This document shows, one piece after another, positions 27,548 through 36,104 of a stretch of 64,000 nt of DNA. Origin of the DNA: Psychrobacillus sp032154225 (lineage in GTDB: Bacteria; Bacillota; Bacilli; Bacillales_A; Planococcaceae). The DNA lies in the NCBI RefSeq assembly GCF_032154225.1, contig NZ_JALDYF010000001.1, positions 310,001 through 374,000 on the forward strand, given 5' to 3'. Numbering within the stretch: the stretch's first letter is position 1; every line of letters starts with the position of its first letter. Position numbers and translations under genes: made by a program. Below the pieces are notes generated by a model. The model saw only the letters and a list, made by a program, of their open reading frames with translations. It did no database searches and was not told the DNA's origin.

Positions 27548-28526
27548 CTATTATTTCCTCCTTCCCGACATGCAACCAGCACCTAGAAGAAGTTGTTCCA
27601 TCAATATCTACGAATGGAGGTGGGTTGATATAACACTTCTCCATTACTTTTGAGCACCGATCTGAAAAGCGACATCCTTTTGCAAACTGATCGGGAGTCG
27701 GAACTTTTCCCGGAATCGATTTTAGATTCTTTTCTCCCTTTGATTGCTGGGGAGTTGATTCAATTAAACCGACCGTATATGGGTGCTGTGGATTTCGTAA
27801 CAATGTACGGGTATCCGTTGTCTCTACAACTTGCCCTGCATACATCACAGCTACCCGATCACACATCTCGGCTACTACACCAAGATCATGCGTGATTAGC
27901 AATATAGCCATTTCAAATTCTTTCCTTAATGATTTCAATAAATCCAATATTTGCGCCTGAATCGTTACATCAAGTGCAGTTGTCGGCTCATCAGCAATTA
28001 GAAGAGAAGGATAACAAGCAACTGCAAGTGCAATCATGACACGTTGCTTCATCCCTCCAGATAATTGATGGGGATATTCATCGTAAATCGCTTCTGCCCT
28101 CGAAATTTCAACAAGCTCCAGTAGTTCGATAACTTGTTTTTTTAGTTCTGCACCTTTAATTTTCTTATGCTTTTCAAGAACTTCTCCTATTTGTACGCCG
28201 ATTTTCAAAAGAGGGTTTAACGAGGTCATTGGGTTCTGGAAAATCATAGATATCCCATTCCCTCTTACTTTGCTCATCTCCTTCTCGCTAAAAACAGCCA
28301 GATTTTCTCCTTTAAATAGCACTTCTCCCTCAGATACTTCTCCATTTTTACCAAGAAGGCGCATCACGGACAATGAGGTTACGCTTTTTCCACATCCTGA
28401 CTCTCCCACAATACCAAGTACTTCACCCTTTTTGACATTAAAACTTACTCGATCCACCACAGTCATAGGGCCTTTTTTTGTAGTGAATTGTGTTGTCATT
28501 CCTTTAACTTCTAACACATAGGACAT
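27519..28526 (-). CDS. Oligopeptide/dipeptide ABC transporter ATPase (OppD/DppD type)
   Basis: 335 residues. Walker A GESGCGKSV, signature QLSGGMKQRVMIALA, Walker B LLIADEPTTALDVT, H-loop THDLGVV, and the C-terminal CRFSDRCSKVMEKC cluster. The ATG after GGAGGTG gives MSYVLEVKGM; the longer frame is not needed. Third of five consecutive importer genes in minus-strand order after the permeases. Confidence 0.95.
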   Translation of the reverse strand: MSYVLEVKGMTTQFTTKKGPMTVVDRVSFNVKKGEVLGIVGESGCGKSVTSLSVMRLLGKNGEVSEGEVLFKGENLAVFSEKEMSKVRGNGISMIFQNPMTSLNPLLKIGVQIGEVLEKHKKIKGAELKKQVIELLELVEISRAEAIYDEYPHQLSGGMKQRVMIALAVACYPSLLIADEPTTALDVTIQAQILDLLKSLRKEFEMAILLITHDLGVVAEMCDRVAVMYAGQVVETTDTRTLLRNPQHPYTVGLIESTPQQSKGEKNLKSIPGKVPTPDQFAKGCRFSDRCSKVMEKCYINPPPFVDIDGTTSSRCWLHVGKEEIIDDYAVTASK

Positions 28527-28558
28527 TTTGCTACACCTCCATGCAATCATTTACTCTT

Positions 28559-29455
28559 TTAATTATTCGCAGGATCAAAAATATCACGAAGCGCGTCTCC
28601 TAAATAGTTGACTGCAAAAACAACAACCGTTATTGCAATACCCGGAAATATAGCTAACCACCATGCCTGATAAATATAATTTCTTCCCTCATTGAGCATC
28701 GAGCCCCATTCAGGTGTTGGAGGTTGTGCACCAAGTCCAATAAAGCTAAGAGCAGCTGTATCTAATATCGCTCCACCGATAAATATAGTCGTATACACTA
28801 ACACAGTGGAAGCAACGTTCGGAAGAAACTGTCTCCTTAAAATCCAAGCATGTGAGCTTCCGATGGATCGACTCGCCTCAACATACCCAGATGATTTGAC
28901 AGACAGTGCAGCCCCCCTAGTCAACCTCGCAAATCCAGGAATCGAAGCGATTCCGATCGCAATCATTGCATTATTAAGACTCGGCCCTAAGATCGCAACA
29001 ATTGCCAATGCAAGGACAATACTTGGCAGTGCCAACAATACATCCATAATCCTCATCAATATATTATCTACAACCCCACCAACATACGCACAAATAAGAC
29101 CAATAAAGGTTCCTGCAATAAATGTAATGCCTACCGCAATTGAGGCAACTTTTATAGTTACTTGAATTCCATAAATAAGTCGTGACAGCAAGTCCCTCCC
29201 AAGTGCGTCCGTTCCTAAAATATACTCTTTACTAGGTCCACTTAAAAGAGCGTCATAATGCGGTTCTATTGGATCATGCGGGGCAATAAAAGGAGCAAAT
29301 ATTCCAATCAAAATAATAAATAAAATTAAAAACAAACTATATCTAGCTCGTTTATTTTGATAGATTTTTGAAAATACACTAGTACCAACATTAACTGGTG
29401 ACTTATGAATTGTTCGTGCTTGAATCGGTCTGTAAACCTTTCCATACTTCACCAT
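28559..29455 (-). CDS. Peptide ABC transporter permease (DppC/OppC type)
   Basis: 298 residues, about six transmembrane helices, with the OppC N-terminal domain (HDPIEPHYDALLSGPSKEYILGTDALGRDL) and the EAA loop GSSHAWILRRQFLPN. It forms the membrane channel with the DppB-type gene, which ends immediately before its start. A GGAGG ribosome-binding site lies within the end of that gene. Confidence 0.94.
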   Translation of the reverse strand: MVKYGKVYRPIQARTIHKSPVNVGTSVFSKIYQNKRARYSLFLILFIILIGIFAPFIAPHDPIEPHYDALLSGPSKEYILGTDALGRDLLSRLIYGIQVTIKVASIAVGITFIAGTFIGLICAYVGGVVDNILMRIMDVLLALPSIVLALAIVAILGPSLNNAMIAIGIASIPGFARLTRGAALSVKSSGYVEASRSIGSSHAWILRRQFLPNVASTVLVYTTIFIGGAILDTAALSFIGLGAQPPTPEWGSMLNEGRNYIYQAWWLAIFPGIAITVVVFAVNYLGDALRDIFDPANN

Positions 29456-30391
29456 TTAACTTTCCTCCTTCATGCTTAGATCCACACGAGGGTCAATCAT
29501 ACCGTATGAAATATCCACTAAAATATTTATGCTGACATAGACAATGCCCATAAATAATACAGTTCCTTGGATAAGTGGAAAATCCCTTGACGAAATTGCA
29601 CCAATTGCTAATGTCCCTAACCCCGGCCAGTTGAAAACTTGTTCTAGAATAACAGTTCCCCCCAATAATCCGGCTATTTGCAAACCAATGACCGTAACAA
29701 TTGGTAATAGTACATTTCTAAGGGCGTGACGCACAATAATTACCCGTTCATCGAGACCTTTCGCTCGAGCCGTGCGAATATAATCTTTAGACAGTACTTC
29801 GACCATTCCATTTCGTGTTAACCGACTAATTATTGTAGAGGCAAGTACACCAAGTGTTATCGATGGAAGTACTAAATCTCTCAAACCCGTACCCTCTGCA
29901 ATGGGAAACCAGCCAAGCTTCACTGAAAACACCATAATTAATAAAATTGCAAGCCAAAAACCAGGAATTGATACACCTAACATAGCAAAACCCATTGCCA
30001 TTCTATCGATGAACGTATCTTTGAACTTAGCTGCCAAAGTTCCAACTGTAAAACCAATAACTATTGCAAAGGAAATCCCAGCCGCCGCAAGTTTTACTGT
30101 TTGCGGAAAACGATCTAAAATTTCTGTTAATACCGGCTGACCTGTTTTTAGTGATGTTCCAAGATCTCCTTGAAGTACATTACTAATATAATGTCCGTAT
30201 TGAACTAAAAGGGGCTGATCCAGCCCCAAATAAACTGTTAATCTCTCAATTTGATCCGGTGTCGCATTTTGACCAAGCATAATTCTGACAGGATCCCCAG
30301 GAATAAAGTGGATTAATAAAAAGGAAAGAATTGATATTCCAAAAATTACAACGATTCCTGATAAAATGCGACCTACGATAAACTGTCCCAT
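29456..30391 (-). CDS. Peptide ABC transporter permease (DppB/OppB type)
   Basis: 311 residues, six helices. It starts MGQFIVGRILSGIVVIFG, has the LIHFIPGDPVRIMLG motif of OppB/DppB proteins and the EAA loop ARAKGLDERVIIVRHALRN. It starts in the TAATG overlap with the stop of the binding-protein gene. Second subunit of the importer. Confidence 0.95.
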   Translation of the reverse strand: MGQFIVGRILSGIVVIFGISILSFLLIHFIPGDPVRIMLGQNATPDQIERLTVYLGLDQPLLVQYGHYISNVLQGDLGTSLKTGQPVLTEILDRFPQTVKLAAAGISFAIVIGFTVGTLAAKFKDTFIDRMAMGFAMLGVSIPGFWLAILLIMVFSVKLGWFPIAEGTGLRDLVLPSITLGVLASTIISRLTRNGMVEVLSKDYIRTARAKGLDERVIIVRHALRNVLLPIVTVIGLQIAGLLGGTVILEQVFNWPGLGTLAIGAISSRDFPLIQGTVLFMGIVYVSINILVDISYGMIDPRVDLSMKEES

Positions 30392-32052
30392 TACTGCTCT
30401 ACCCAGCTATCATGAAATAGTAAATCTGTCGCTGAATTTTTTACACCATGAACTCTTTTGTTAATAACGTGGAACACTTTCTCTGTATAGATAGGTACCC
30501 AATATGCTTCCTTTACAATAATCTTTTGGGCAGCAATATAGAGTTCTTTTCTTTTTTCCAAATCCATTTCTGTTCTTCCTTGCTCTAGTAGTGCATCAAG
30601 CTCTGGATTGTTTGCGCGAGTATGGTTTAATGCCCCTTGACTTGAATGGAATAACAGAAGCAAAATATCTGGATCGCTATAAGCATAACTTAAGAACGCA
30701 AGATCGAATTCACCGTTTCCAGCTTTTTCAATTAATGTTGCACTTTCCATTGACTGAATTTCAATGCTAATCCCAATTTCCTTTGTCATCGCTTGAATAA
30801 TTTGTGCTTGCTGATTAGTAGCTGCAGTTGTTAGCAACTCTAAACTAAGCTCTTTTCCGTTTTTCTCCATTATACCTTTGCCATTCTTACTCCATCCCGA
30901 ACTTTCTAGTAATTTAATAGCTTCATCTTGATTGTATTTGTACCCGTAGTTTTCAACTTCTGGATCGTAGCCAAAAAAGTTTGACGAAAGTGGCCCATCT
31001 ACGACGGTCCCTTCCCCAGCCAATATCGCCTGCACTAAGATACTTTTATCAATTGCCATATTTAAGGCTTTTCGAATATTAGGGTCCTGTAATTTTTCAT
31101 TTTCTGTATTCATCTCCATTAGTAACCCTAACCCTTGTCTTTCAAGCTCTTTCACTTCAAATTTGTCATTATCTCGATATCTTTGGATATCTTTTGCCTC
31201 AACATATAATGCAATGTCTATAGAACCAGTATCAAGTGCTGCTAATTTGGTCTGATAATCTGTAATAAACTTAAATTCTAGCTCGTCTGGATAAGGGCTT
31301 TCTCTGTTTTCATAATAATACTGTGGCCATTTATATGCTTCGTTTTTACTTAGTAGTATAGATTGGCCAGTTTCCCATTTATTGAATTTCCACGGACCGA
31401 CTCCAACTGGATTCTTTCCGTAATTTTCACCATGCTGTTCGATTGCTGCCATTGACAATGGTTGTAAGTAACCACCTGATGCTAAAAATACTAAAAAAGG
31501 AGCTGATGGCTTCTTCAATTCAATAACTAAAGTTAACTCATCCTGTGCAGTTACCTCTTGTACATCCGATAAAAGACTTCCTGCAACAACTGCGCCAGTA
31601 TCTGGATTCATTGCTCTATCAAAAGTATCTTTATAAGCTTGTGCGGTAAGTGCTGTTCCATCATGGAACGTAATGCCTGAATGCAACTTAAACGTAAGTG
31701 TTTTTCCATCCTCTGAAACTTCATAGCTCTCTGCCATGTGAGGCTTGATATCCTGTGTTTCAGGATCAACCGCTAAAAGTGCCGCACCTAGATTACTCCC
31801 AACTATAGAAGCAAGAGCCATACCTGTTTTATGCATATCTAACGTATCAGGTTCTGCATTTAATCCGATTGAAATCTTGCCACCTGTTACTGGTGTAGTA
31901 CTCTCTTGTACTTCTTCACCTTTGCCCGGATCCCCCCCTTTTTCAGACTCTTTTTCACTCGTCGAACCATCCGAGCTACATGCTGATAATATCAACAGGA
32001 AGATTGCTAATAGCCCAACTGAAATTAGAGACTTATTCCATACTTTCTTCAT
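30391..32052 (-). CDS. Peptide-binding lipoprotein of the ABC importer (SBP family 5)
   Basis: 553 residues. Lipoprotein signal peptide with lipobox LSACSS (Cys25), an acidic Ser/Glu/Lys linker, then the SBP_bac_5 fold with KPHMAESYEVSEDGKTLTF, FHDGTALTAQAYKDTF and GPWKFNKWETGQ. It captures peptides outside the membrane. It overlaps S12 paralogue C by 4 nt (ATGA), linking a hydrolase directly to the importer operon. Ligand specificity cannot be read from sequence. Confidence 0.95.
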   Translation of the reverse strand: MKKVWNKSLISVGLLAIFLLILSACSSDGSTSEKESEKGGDPGKGEEVQESTTPVTGGKISIGLNAEPDTLDMHKTGMALASIVGSNLGAALLAVDPETQDIKPHMAESYEVSEDGKTLTFKLHSGITFHDGTALTAQAYKDTFDRAMNPDTGAVVAGSLLSDVQEVTAQDELTLVIELKKPSAPFLVFLASGGYLQPLSMAAIEQHGENYGKNPVGVGPWKFNKWETGQSILLSKNEAYKWPQYYYENRESPYPDELEFKFITDYQTKLAALDTGSIDIALYVEAKDIQRYRDNDKFEVKELERQGLGLLMEMNTENEKLQDPNIRKALNMAIDKSILVQAILAGEGTVVDGPLSSNFFGYDPEVENYGYKYNQDEAIKLLESSGWSKNGKGIMEKNGKELSLELLTTAATNQQAQIIQAMTKEIGISIEIQSMESATLIEKAGNGEFDLAFLSYAYSDPDILLLLFHSSQGALNHTRANNPELDALLEQGRTEMDLEKRKELYIAAQKIIVKEAYWVPIYTEKVFHVINKRVHGVKNSATDLLFHDSWVEQ

Positions 32053-33494
32053 GACTCTACCTCCGATTTCACTTTCGGTATTTGTCTAAAACCTAACGCA
32101 ACTCGGATAATTGCTCCTTCTTCATTTTTCACAAAAACAATTGGAATTTCAGATTCTCTAAATAGAAGTGTAAAGCTATCATTGCCGACTGATTTAAGTT
32201 CTAAAGAATCAAAGTCTTCAGATGAAATGCAAAGTTTTTCATCTTTCACATGAAAACGAGTTTTTGAGCCTTCCCCTGATAGGAACTCCCCTTCATACTC
32301 TTGCAAAGAATCGGATGATTGTTCGATTTCTTCAAATACGATATGCGTATCAGTCACCGATTTTCCTAAATAATCTGCAAATGCGCTGAATAATAGCTTA
32401 GTAGATGGGACACCACCCAAATTGGTAAGCGACATTCCCGTTAAACCGAGTTCAGGAATTGTGTTCATTTGCGCTGCGACTCCTTTTATAGCCCCGCCAT
32501 GTTCAACTAACTTGTAACCAAAGAAGTCTGGTGTAATCATTAAGCCATAGCCATAATACCTTCCTGGTGCACATTCGATAAAAGGTGTACTCATTTGTTC
32601 TACACTTTCATTCGACAACACTTGACTGTCTCCTACTTTCCCACCATTACTGAAGATTCCAGCATATTTGAGCATATCCTTAACAGTCGACTTCAAGAAT
32701 CCAGCCGCACGCATTGAAGGTGCATCCCATGGATTATTTGACTCGTACACGACTGTTTCTCCATCCTTCACTTGAGAGTTATATAGAGTAGCGTAGTCTT
32801 CATGTCCATCTAGTTCTCTTAAATGGAAGACACTGTTTTTCATGCCACACGGTTCTAAAATGTTTTTCTTGACGTATTCTTCATACGTTTGGCCACTTAC
32901 CCGTTCAACAATCGTCCCTAATAATGCGTAGCAATCATTCGAGTAACTAAACTCCTCACCAGGTACACCTAATAATTCATATTTTTGCTCTGCAATGTAA
33001 GCGAATAATTCTTCATAAGTCTCAACGGAAGGAATTTTTTTCTTCAATTCTGCTTCTTCAGCTGATTCCTCTGACCCCTCTAATCTTGGGTCATTTACAA
33101 TACTATTTTTCAATGCTGCCAATAAAGTCGGTAGTGGAGGTAAGCCAGCTGTATGTGTCATAAAATGATGGATTGTCATTTGTTTTGTTTGTGCTTCATC
33201 AGGAGTTTTAAATTCTGGTAAATATTTAACTACAGGGTCATGAACAGAAAGCTTTCCAGCCTCTTGAAGTTGCATAATTGCGACACATGTAAAGGACTTA
33301 GTAACCGAACCAATTCCAACTACAGTGTCCGACGTCATCGGTAGCTCTTTTTCTACATCACGATACCCATACCCTTTTCCCCATAGCAATTCTCCATCTT
33401 TTTCAAGTCCGATTGCAAAACCAGGTATTTTATACTTTTCTACGATCTCGGTACAGTATTGATTAATTTCCTTCGACATGTTTTCTACTTTCAT
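32049..33494 (-). CDS. S12-family serine hydrolase, paralogue C (first gene of importer operon)
   Basis: 481 residues and the most divergent of three paralogues; same catalytic SVTK at 63-66 and YSN in FSYSNDCYALLG, with VEHGGA where A and B have VEHSGG. The C-terminal lipocalin-like domain ends KVKSEVES. No signal peptide. It opens the importer operon and overlaps the binding-protein gene by 4 nt. The start is ATG after GGGAG. A structured leader with a terminator-like hairpin precedes it. D-stereospecific peptidase/esterase activity is a family-based guess. Confidence 0.9.
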   Translation of the reverse strand: MKVENMSKEINQYCTEIVEKYKIPGFAIGLEKDGELLWGKGYGYRDVEKELPMTSDTVVGIGSVTKSFTCVAIMQLQEAGKLSVHDPVVKYLPEFKTPDEAQTKQMTIHHFMTHTAGLPPLPTLLAALKNSIVNDPRLEGSEESAEEAELKKKIPSVETYEELFAYIAEQKYELLGVPGEEFSYSNDCYALLGTIVERVSGQTYEEYVKKNILEPCGMKNSVFHLRELDGHEDYATLYNSQVKDGETVVYESNNPWDAPSMRAAGFLKSTVKDMLKYAGIFSNGGKVGDSQVLSNESVEQMSTPFIECAPGRYYGYGLMITPDFFGYKLVEHGGAIKGVAAQMNTIPELGLTGMSLTNLGGVPSTKLLFSAFADYLGKSVTDTHIVFEEIEQSSDSLQEYEGEFLSGEGSKTRFHVKDEKLCISSEDFDSLELKSVGNDSFTLLFRESEIPIVFVKNEEGAIIRVALGFRQIPKVKSEVES

Positions 33495-33548
33495 GGAATT
33501 CTCTCCCTTTATATAACTTTTTTAACGAATGATCAATGACGCTTATTG

Positions 33549-33588
33549 AAAAAATCAATACGAAAACTAATTTTTCCGTACCGATTTT
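33549..33588 (-). terminator. Leader attenuator-like hairpin
   Basis: Minus-strand AAAATCGGTACGGAAAA pairs imperfectly with TTTTCGTATTGATTTT across ATTAG and is followed by TTTTTTC, 55 nt before the start of S12 paralogue C. ACTAAT just upstream (33593-33598) can pair with ATTAGT in the loop, offering a competing antiterminator. This is a structure read by eye, not a computed fold. Confidence 0.6.
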
Positions 33589-33820
33589 GGTCATTAGTAC
33601 TCTCCTACCAGATTGATATTTTTTCAGCGTTCACAATTGTTGTTTTTACCCTATAAGTAACCGAATATTCAGAATCAAATATACGGATAGGAACCTCTAT
33701 TATTTATTGCAATGCAAGAGAATTTACGATAGCCCTATCCATGGACCAAGACACTGCTTTTTCACTTTTTTGGAAGTACAAACAACTTTAATCGAACTTA
33801 AGAAGTTTAAACTTTATTCC
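33589..33820 (-). promoter_or_regulatory. Structured 5-prime leader of the peptide importer operon
   Basis: About 325 nt separate the predicted transcription start from the first gene of the importer operon. This segment can form a closed domain through GGATAGG (33734-33740) with CCTATCC (33685-33691), enclosing CTCT/AGAG and TTGC/GCAA pairings, and it leads into the attenuator hairpin. I could not match it to a known riboswitch; T-box motifs (GGTGGNACCGCG) are not convincingly present. Confidence 0.45.
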
Positions 33821-33825
33821 TTCAC

Positions 33826-33854
33826 ATCTTAACAACGTTGCATTCTCTTGTCAA
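33826..33854 (-). promoter_or_regulatory. Promoter of the peptide importer operon
   Basis: TTGACA (33849-33854), 17-nt spacer, TAAGAT (33826-33831) on the minus strand. It is the only consensus-like promoter seen between the M19 gene terminator and S12 paralogue C. Confidence 0.65.
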
Positions 33855-33920
33855 CTAATTATTAGACTATTTTAACTCTTTTGATATATCAGTTTTCACT
33901 ACGATTGGAATTACACGAAG

Positions 33921-33984
33921 AAAAAAAAGCACTGCATTTCAATACAAATCCAATAACAGATTTTCATCAAAATACAGTGCTTTT
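33921..33984 (-). terminator. Terminator of the M19 dipeptidase gene
   Basis: AAAAGCACTG / CAGTGCTTTT 10-bp stem closing an approximately 40-nt loop, followed by TTTTTTTC on the minus strand. Confidence 0.75.
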
Positions 33985-34018
33985 ACGAGTTTTCGTGTTT
34001 CCTTTTATCTTTGAGTGA

Positions 34019-34969
34019 TTATTTAAAAACCTTTGACCCTAAAAAGTTTTGATGGGCAAAGCCTCTCACTTCATCTTCTGAATACCTTTTTAGAAGCTCA
34101 TTGATTAAGTTTTGATACTTAGAAGAGTCTTCCAGGTTCTCAGTATAAAAATTAATCCCGTCAAAATCAGATCCAAATCCTATCTGTTTTACTCCACCCA
34201 ACGAACATAAATGGTCAATATGACTTATAACATCCGAAATTGTCGCAGCTTCTTTCCCATTTATAAATGGAGGATAATATACGACGTGAATAAGTCCATT
34301 GTTTTCAAACATGCTCTTTATCTGCGTATCATAAAGATTTCGCGGATGGTCGCAAAGCGCTCTTACGTTCGAATGGCTCGCAAATGGATATTCGGCCAGC
34401 TCCATCACATCCCAAAATCCTTTTTCTGAAAGATGGGAGACATCAGTCAAGACACGATTCTCGTTGTTAAGTTTCACAACTTCTTTTCCGAATAACGTCA
34501 ATCCGCCCCCTCGAGGTTCTTCCGCTCCATCTGCACAAAGGTTAGGATTGTTCCATGTTAACCCAATGGAAAGAACCCCTTCACGATATAGATGCCGCAG
34601 TTTCATCAGGTCATTACCAAACGCATCTGCTCCTTCTAGTGTCAGAACAGCACCAATTTCACCATCTTTTAAATTAGCAAAGTCTCCCCATTTTTTGATA
34701 TGCTTCATTTCAGGATTTTTTGCAAGAACTTCTGTGTGAAACACATCGATTTGCTCCAATGCATGTTGCCATTTTTGATCCGAAGGCACTTCTGGATAAA
34801 TAAATATAGCGAAAAACTGTGCCATTACATTCCCTTTTTGTAAGTTTATAAGATTTGTCTCAATTTGAATTGAGTCCTTATAATTCAATAGTTCTGCATT
34901 GTTACGCCTTCCGCTTTTGTTCATTTGTAGTTTTAATAATGCATCACAGTGCGTGTCAATTACCCTCAT
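34019..34969 (-). CDS. Membrane dipeptidase, M19 family
   Basis: 316-residue dinuclear-zinc dipeptidase. The metal motifs are all visible: DTHCDALL (HxD) at the N-terminus, Glu in LTLEGADAF, His in LTDVSHLSEKGFWDV, His in ASHSNVRAL and Asp in GFGSDFDGI. M19 enzymes accept L-Xaa-D-Xaa as well as L,L-dipeptides, unlike most dipeptidases. That makes it a natural member of the adjoining D-peptide locus, although it has its own promoter and terminator. The start is ATG with GGGGAG 10 nt upstream. Confidence 0.92.
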   Translation of the reverse strand: MRVIDTHCDALLKLQMNKSGRRNNAELLNYKDSIQIETNLINLQKGNVMAQFFAIFIYPEVPSDQKWQHALEQIDVFHTEVLAKNPEMKHIKKWGDFANLKDGEIGAVLTLEGADAFGNDLMKLRHLYREGVLSIGLTWNNPNLCADGAEEPRGGGLTLFGKEVVKLNNENRVLTDVSHLSEKGFWDVMELAEYPFASHSNVRALCDHPRNLYDTQIKSMFENNGLIHVVYYPPFINGKEAATISDVISHIDHLCSLGGVKQIGFGSDFDGINFYTENLEDSSKYQNLINELLKRYSEDEVRGFAHQNFLGSKVFK

Positions 34970-35120
34970 CTCAAAACAACTCCCCGTATTTTTTGCTGTT
35001 TTGCTAGAATTCTTTTAGTTTGATGTACTCTTTTTCTACACTAATTCTCTTAAACTTTTCCAGAAGCGAAAACAACTTAAATAATATTTTCGAAGCATAA
35101 ACTTCATATTATTTATTCAT

Positions 35121-35149
35121 AGTTTATCTATGTTATACTCCTCTGTCAA
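35121..35149 (-). promoter_or_regulatory. Putative promoter of the M19 gene
   Basis: Minus-strand TTGACA (35144-35149), 17-nt spacer, TAAACT (35121-35126), about 150 nt upstream of the M19 start. Confidence 0.6.
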
Positions 35150-35305
35150 TTATTTATTTAAATATTCAGATATGACGAAAGTGTTATTTTTTATGTTTTA
35201 ATTTCATAACTACGAACCCTTATGGTTCTATGTGCAAAGCAACAAGAAAAGCTGTTTGGAGAAGCAAAGAATATGGAGCTAGACTAATCGAGAAATCGAA
35301 TAATT

Positions 35306-35348
35306 TTCGTGGTAGAAATGTGGTAGGATTTAAAATCGCTACCACGAA
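35306..35348. repeat. TTCGTGGTAG inverted repeat next to glnA remnant 1
   Basis: TTCGTGGTAG (35306-35315) and its exact complement CTACCACGAA (35339-35348), with TGTGGTAG between. TTCGTGGTA recurs three times at 41445-41487 beside the second glnA remnant. These look like integrase arm-binding sites of a site-specific element. The rest of 34970-35364 holds no convincing gene. Confidence 0.5.
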
Positions 35349-35364
35349 CTACTTTTAGAGCAAA

Positions 35365-35402
35365 ATAAAAAAGCGTTGGAAGTTTAGAGCCCCAACGCTT
35401 TA
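35365..35402 (-). terminator. Terminator following the glnA 3-prime remnant
   Basis: AAAGCGTTGG / CCAACGCTTT stem around an 11-13-nt loop. On the minus strand it begins 4 nt after the stop codon of glnA remnant 1 and ends in TTTTTTATT. It could be the original glnA terminator. Confidence 0.8.
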
Positions 35403-35405
35403 CTA

Positions 35406-35429
35406 TTAATACATTTTCAAATATTGTTC
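35406..35429 (-). pseudogene. glnA 3-prime end remnant 1 (attachment-site core)
   Basis: On the minus strand the last codons read EQYLKMY-stop, the C-terminus of Bacillales glutamine synthetase. Upstream codons do not continue as GlnA. The same end, 17 codons long, occurs in the same orientation at 41289-41342. The shared core is TACATNTTCAAATATTGNTC. The pair is best explained as left and right attachment sites of an element that integrates at the 3-prime end of glnA. Confidence 0.7.
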
Positions 35430-35538
35430 TAATGATGTGCTATTAAATAATTGGCTTACTTTGACTTACAGAAATACCGATAAATGAGTGTTTCTTGAAA
35501 ACATTCTACCACAGAGTTATATTGCAAATCTTTAAAAT

Positions 35539-35568
35539 GGGGGCGAACAGGGGGCGTGATTGGGGGCG
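35539..35568. repeat. Three GGGGGCG repeats (putative integrase arm sites)
   Basis: GGGGGCG at 35539, 35550 and 35562, spaced 11-12 nt (about one helical turn), in otherwise AT-rich DNA. Two more copies at 41200 and 41211 with the same orientation and spacing lie at the other end of the element, next to the integrase remnant. Confidence 0.65.
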
Positions 35569-35605
35569 AAAATATTTATCAATACTATCCATATAAAGTG
35601 AATAC

Positions 35606-35640
35606 AAAACCACCTTCCAAATCAATGGTTGGTGGTTTTC
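35606..35640 (-). terminator. Terminator, copy 1 of a duplicated sequence
   Basis: AAAACCACC / GGTGGTTTT hairpin after the 57-residue gene. A near-identical 33-nt copy occurs at 41906-41939 in the neighbouring element. Confidence 0.75.
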
Positions 35641-35643
35641 TAG

Positions 35644-35817
35644 TTAGATTATTTCAATATTCTTAATCGTGGTGAAACTTTTAACATTAATCAAATTATA
35701 AAACTTGTTATCAATTTTTAAAATACCTTCATTTACTTTCTTTGCTTCGCTATTTGATGGAATCATCCTTGCTGGTCCTTTGTGAAACTCAATAATTACA
35801 GAGTATTTCTTCTCCAT
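35644..35817 (-). CDS. Small hypothetical protein (element gene)
   Basis: 57 residues, MEKKYSVIIEFHKGPARMI then a short beta-rich protein ending NIEII. I do not recognise it. ATG with AAGGGGTGA upstream. It is the last of three small minus-strand genes ending at the duplicated terminator. Confidence 0.65.
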   Translation of the reverse strand: MEKKYSVIIEFHKGPARMIPSNSEAKKVNEGILKIDNKFYNLINVKSFTTIKNIEII

Positions 35818-35930
35818 CAACTCACCCCTTTTCAATAATATTCGAGATGAGCTCAAAAACTTCTCCCACTAAATCCCAAAATAGTAAATGAGTTAATCAT
35901 GGATCAATAAAAAATAAGCCCTCCACAGTT

Positions 35931-36092
35931 TTATATTGTGGATGAGCTTTCTTCCATTTCCTGTGCAATTTTTGCGTCTCCTTGTAATTCCTCTTTTGAC
36001 AATCCAGCTAGAATATTTAAAGCTGCTACTATTTCCTCTTTCGGGTGTGCTTTTAATAAGCTTTCCATAAATTCGTTTGTTTTGTCATCCAC
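35931..36092 (-). CDS. 53-residue small protein, copy 1
   Basis: GTG-start frame (AGGAAGTG upstream) encoding an acidic helical protein with LLKAHPKEEIVAALNILAGL and KEELQGDAKIAQEMEE. A 53-residue paralogue is encoded at 41923-42084. Each copy is preceded on the minus strand by a YolD-like gene or fragment. Conservation of length and pattern in two copies argues that it is a real gene. Function unknown. Confidence 0.7.
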   Translation of the reverse strand: MDDKTNEFMESLLKAHPKEEIVAALNILAGLSKEELQGDAKIAQEMEESSSTI

Positions 36093-36104
36093 AATAATCA
36101 CTTC

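Noticed and set aside
33495..33820. T-box riboswitch
   Set aside because: Only TCGGTACGG resembles part of the T-box consensus; no clear AGTA/specifier arrangement was found, so I kept it as an unclassified leader.
35211..35360. Second integrase C-terminal remnant left of glnA remnant 1
   Set aside because: A short frame ending QQEKLFGEAKNMELD precedes TTCGTGGTAG repeats as an integrase end would, but it has no recognisable His/Tyr motif.
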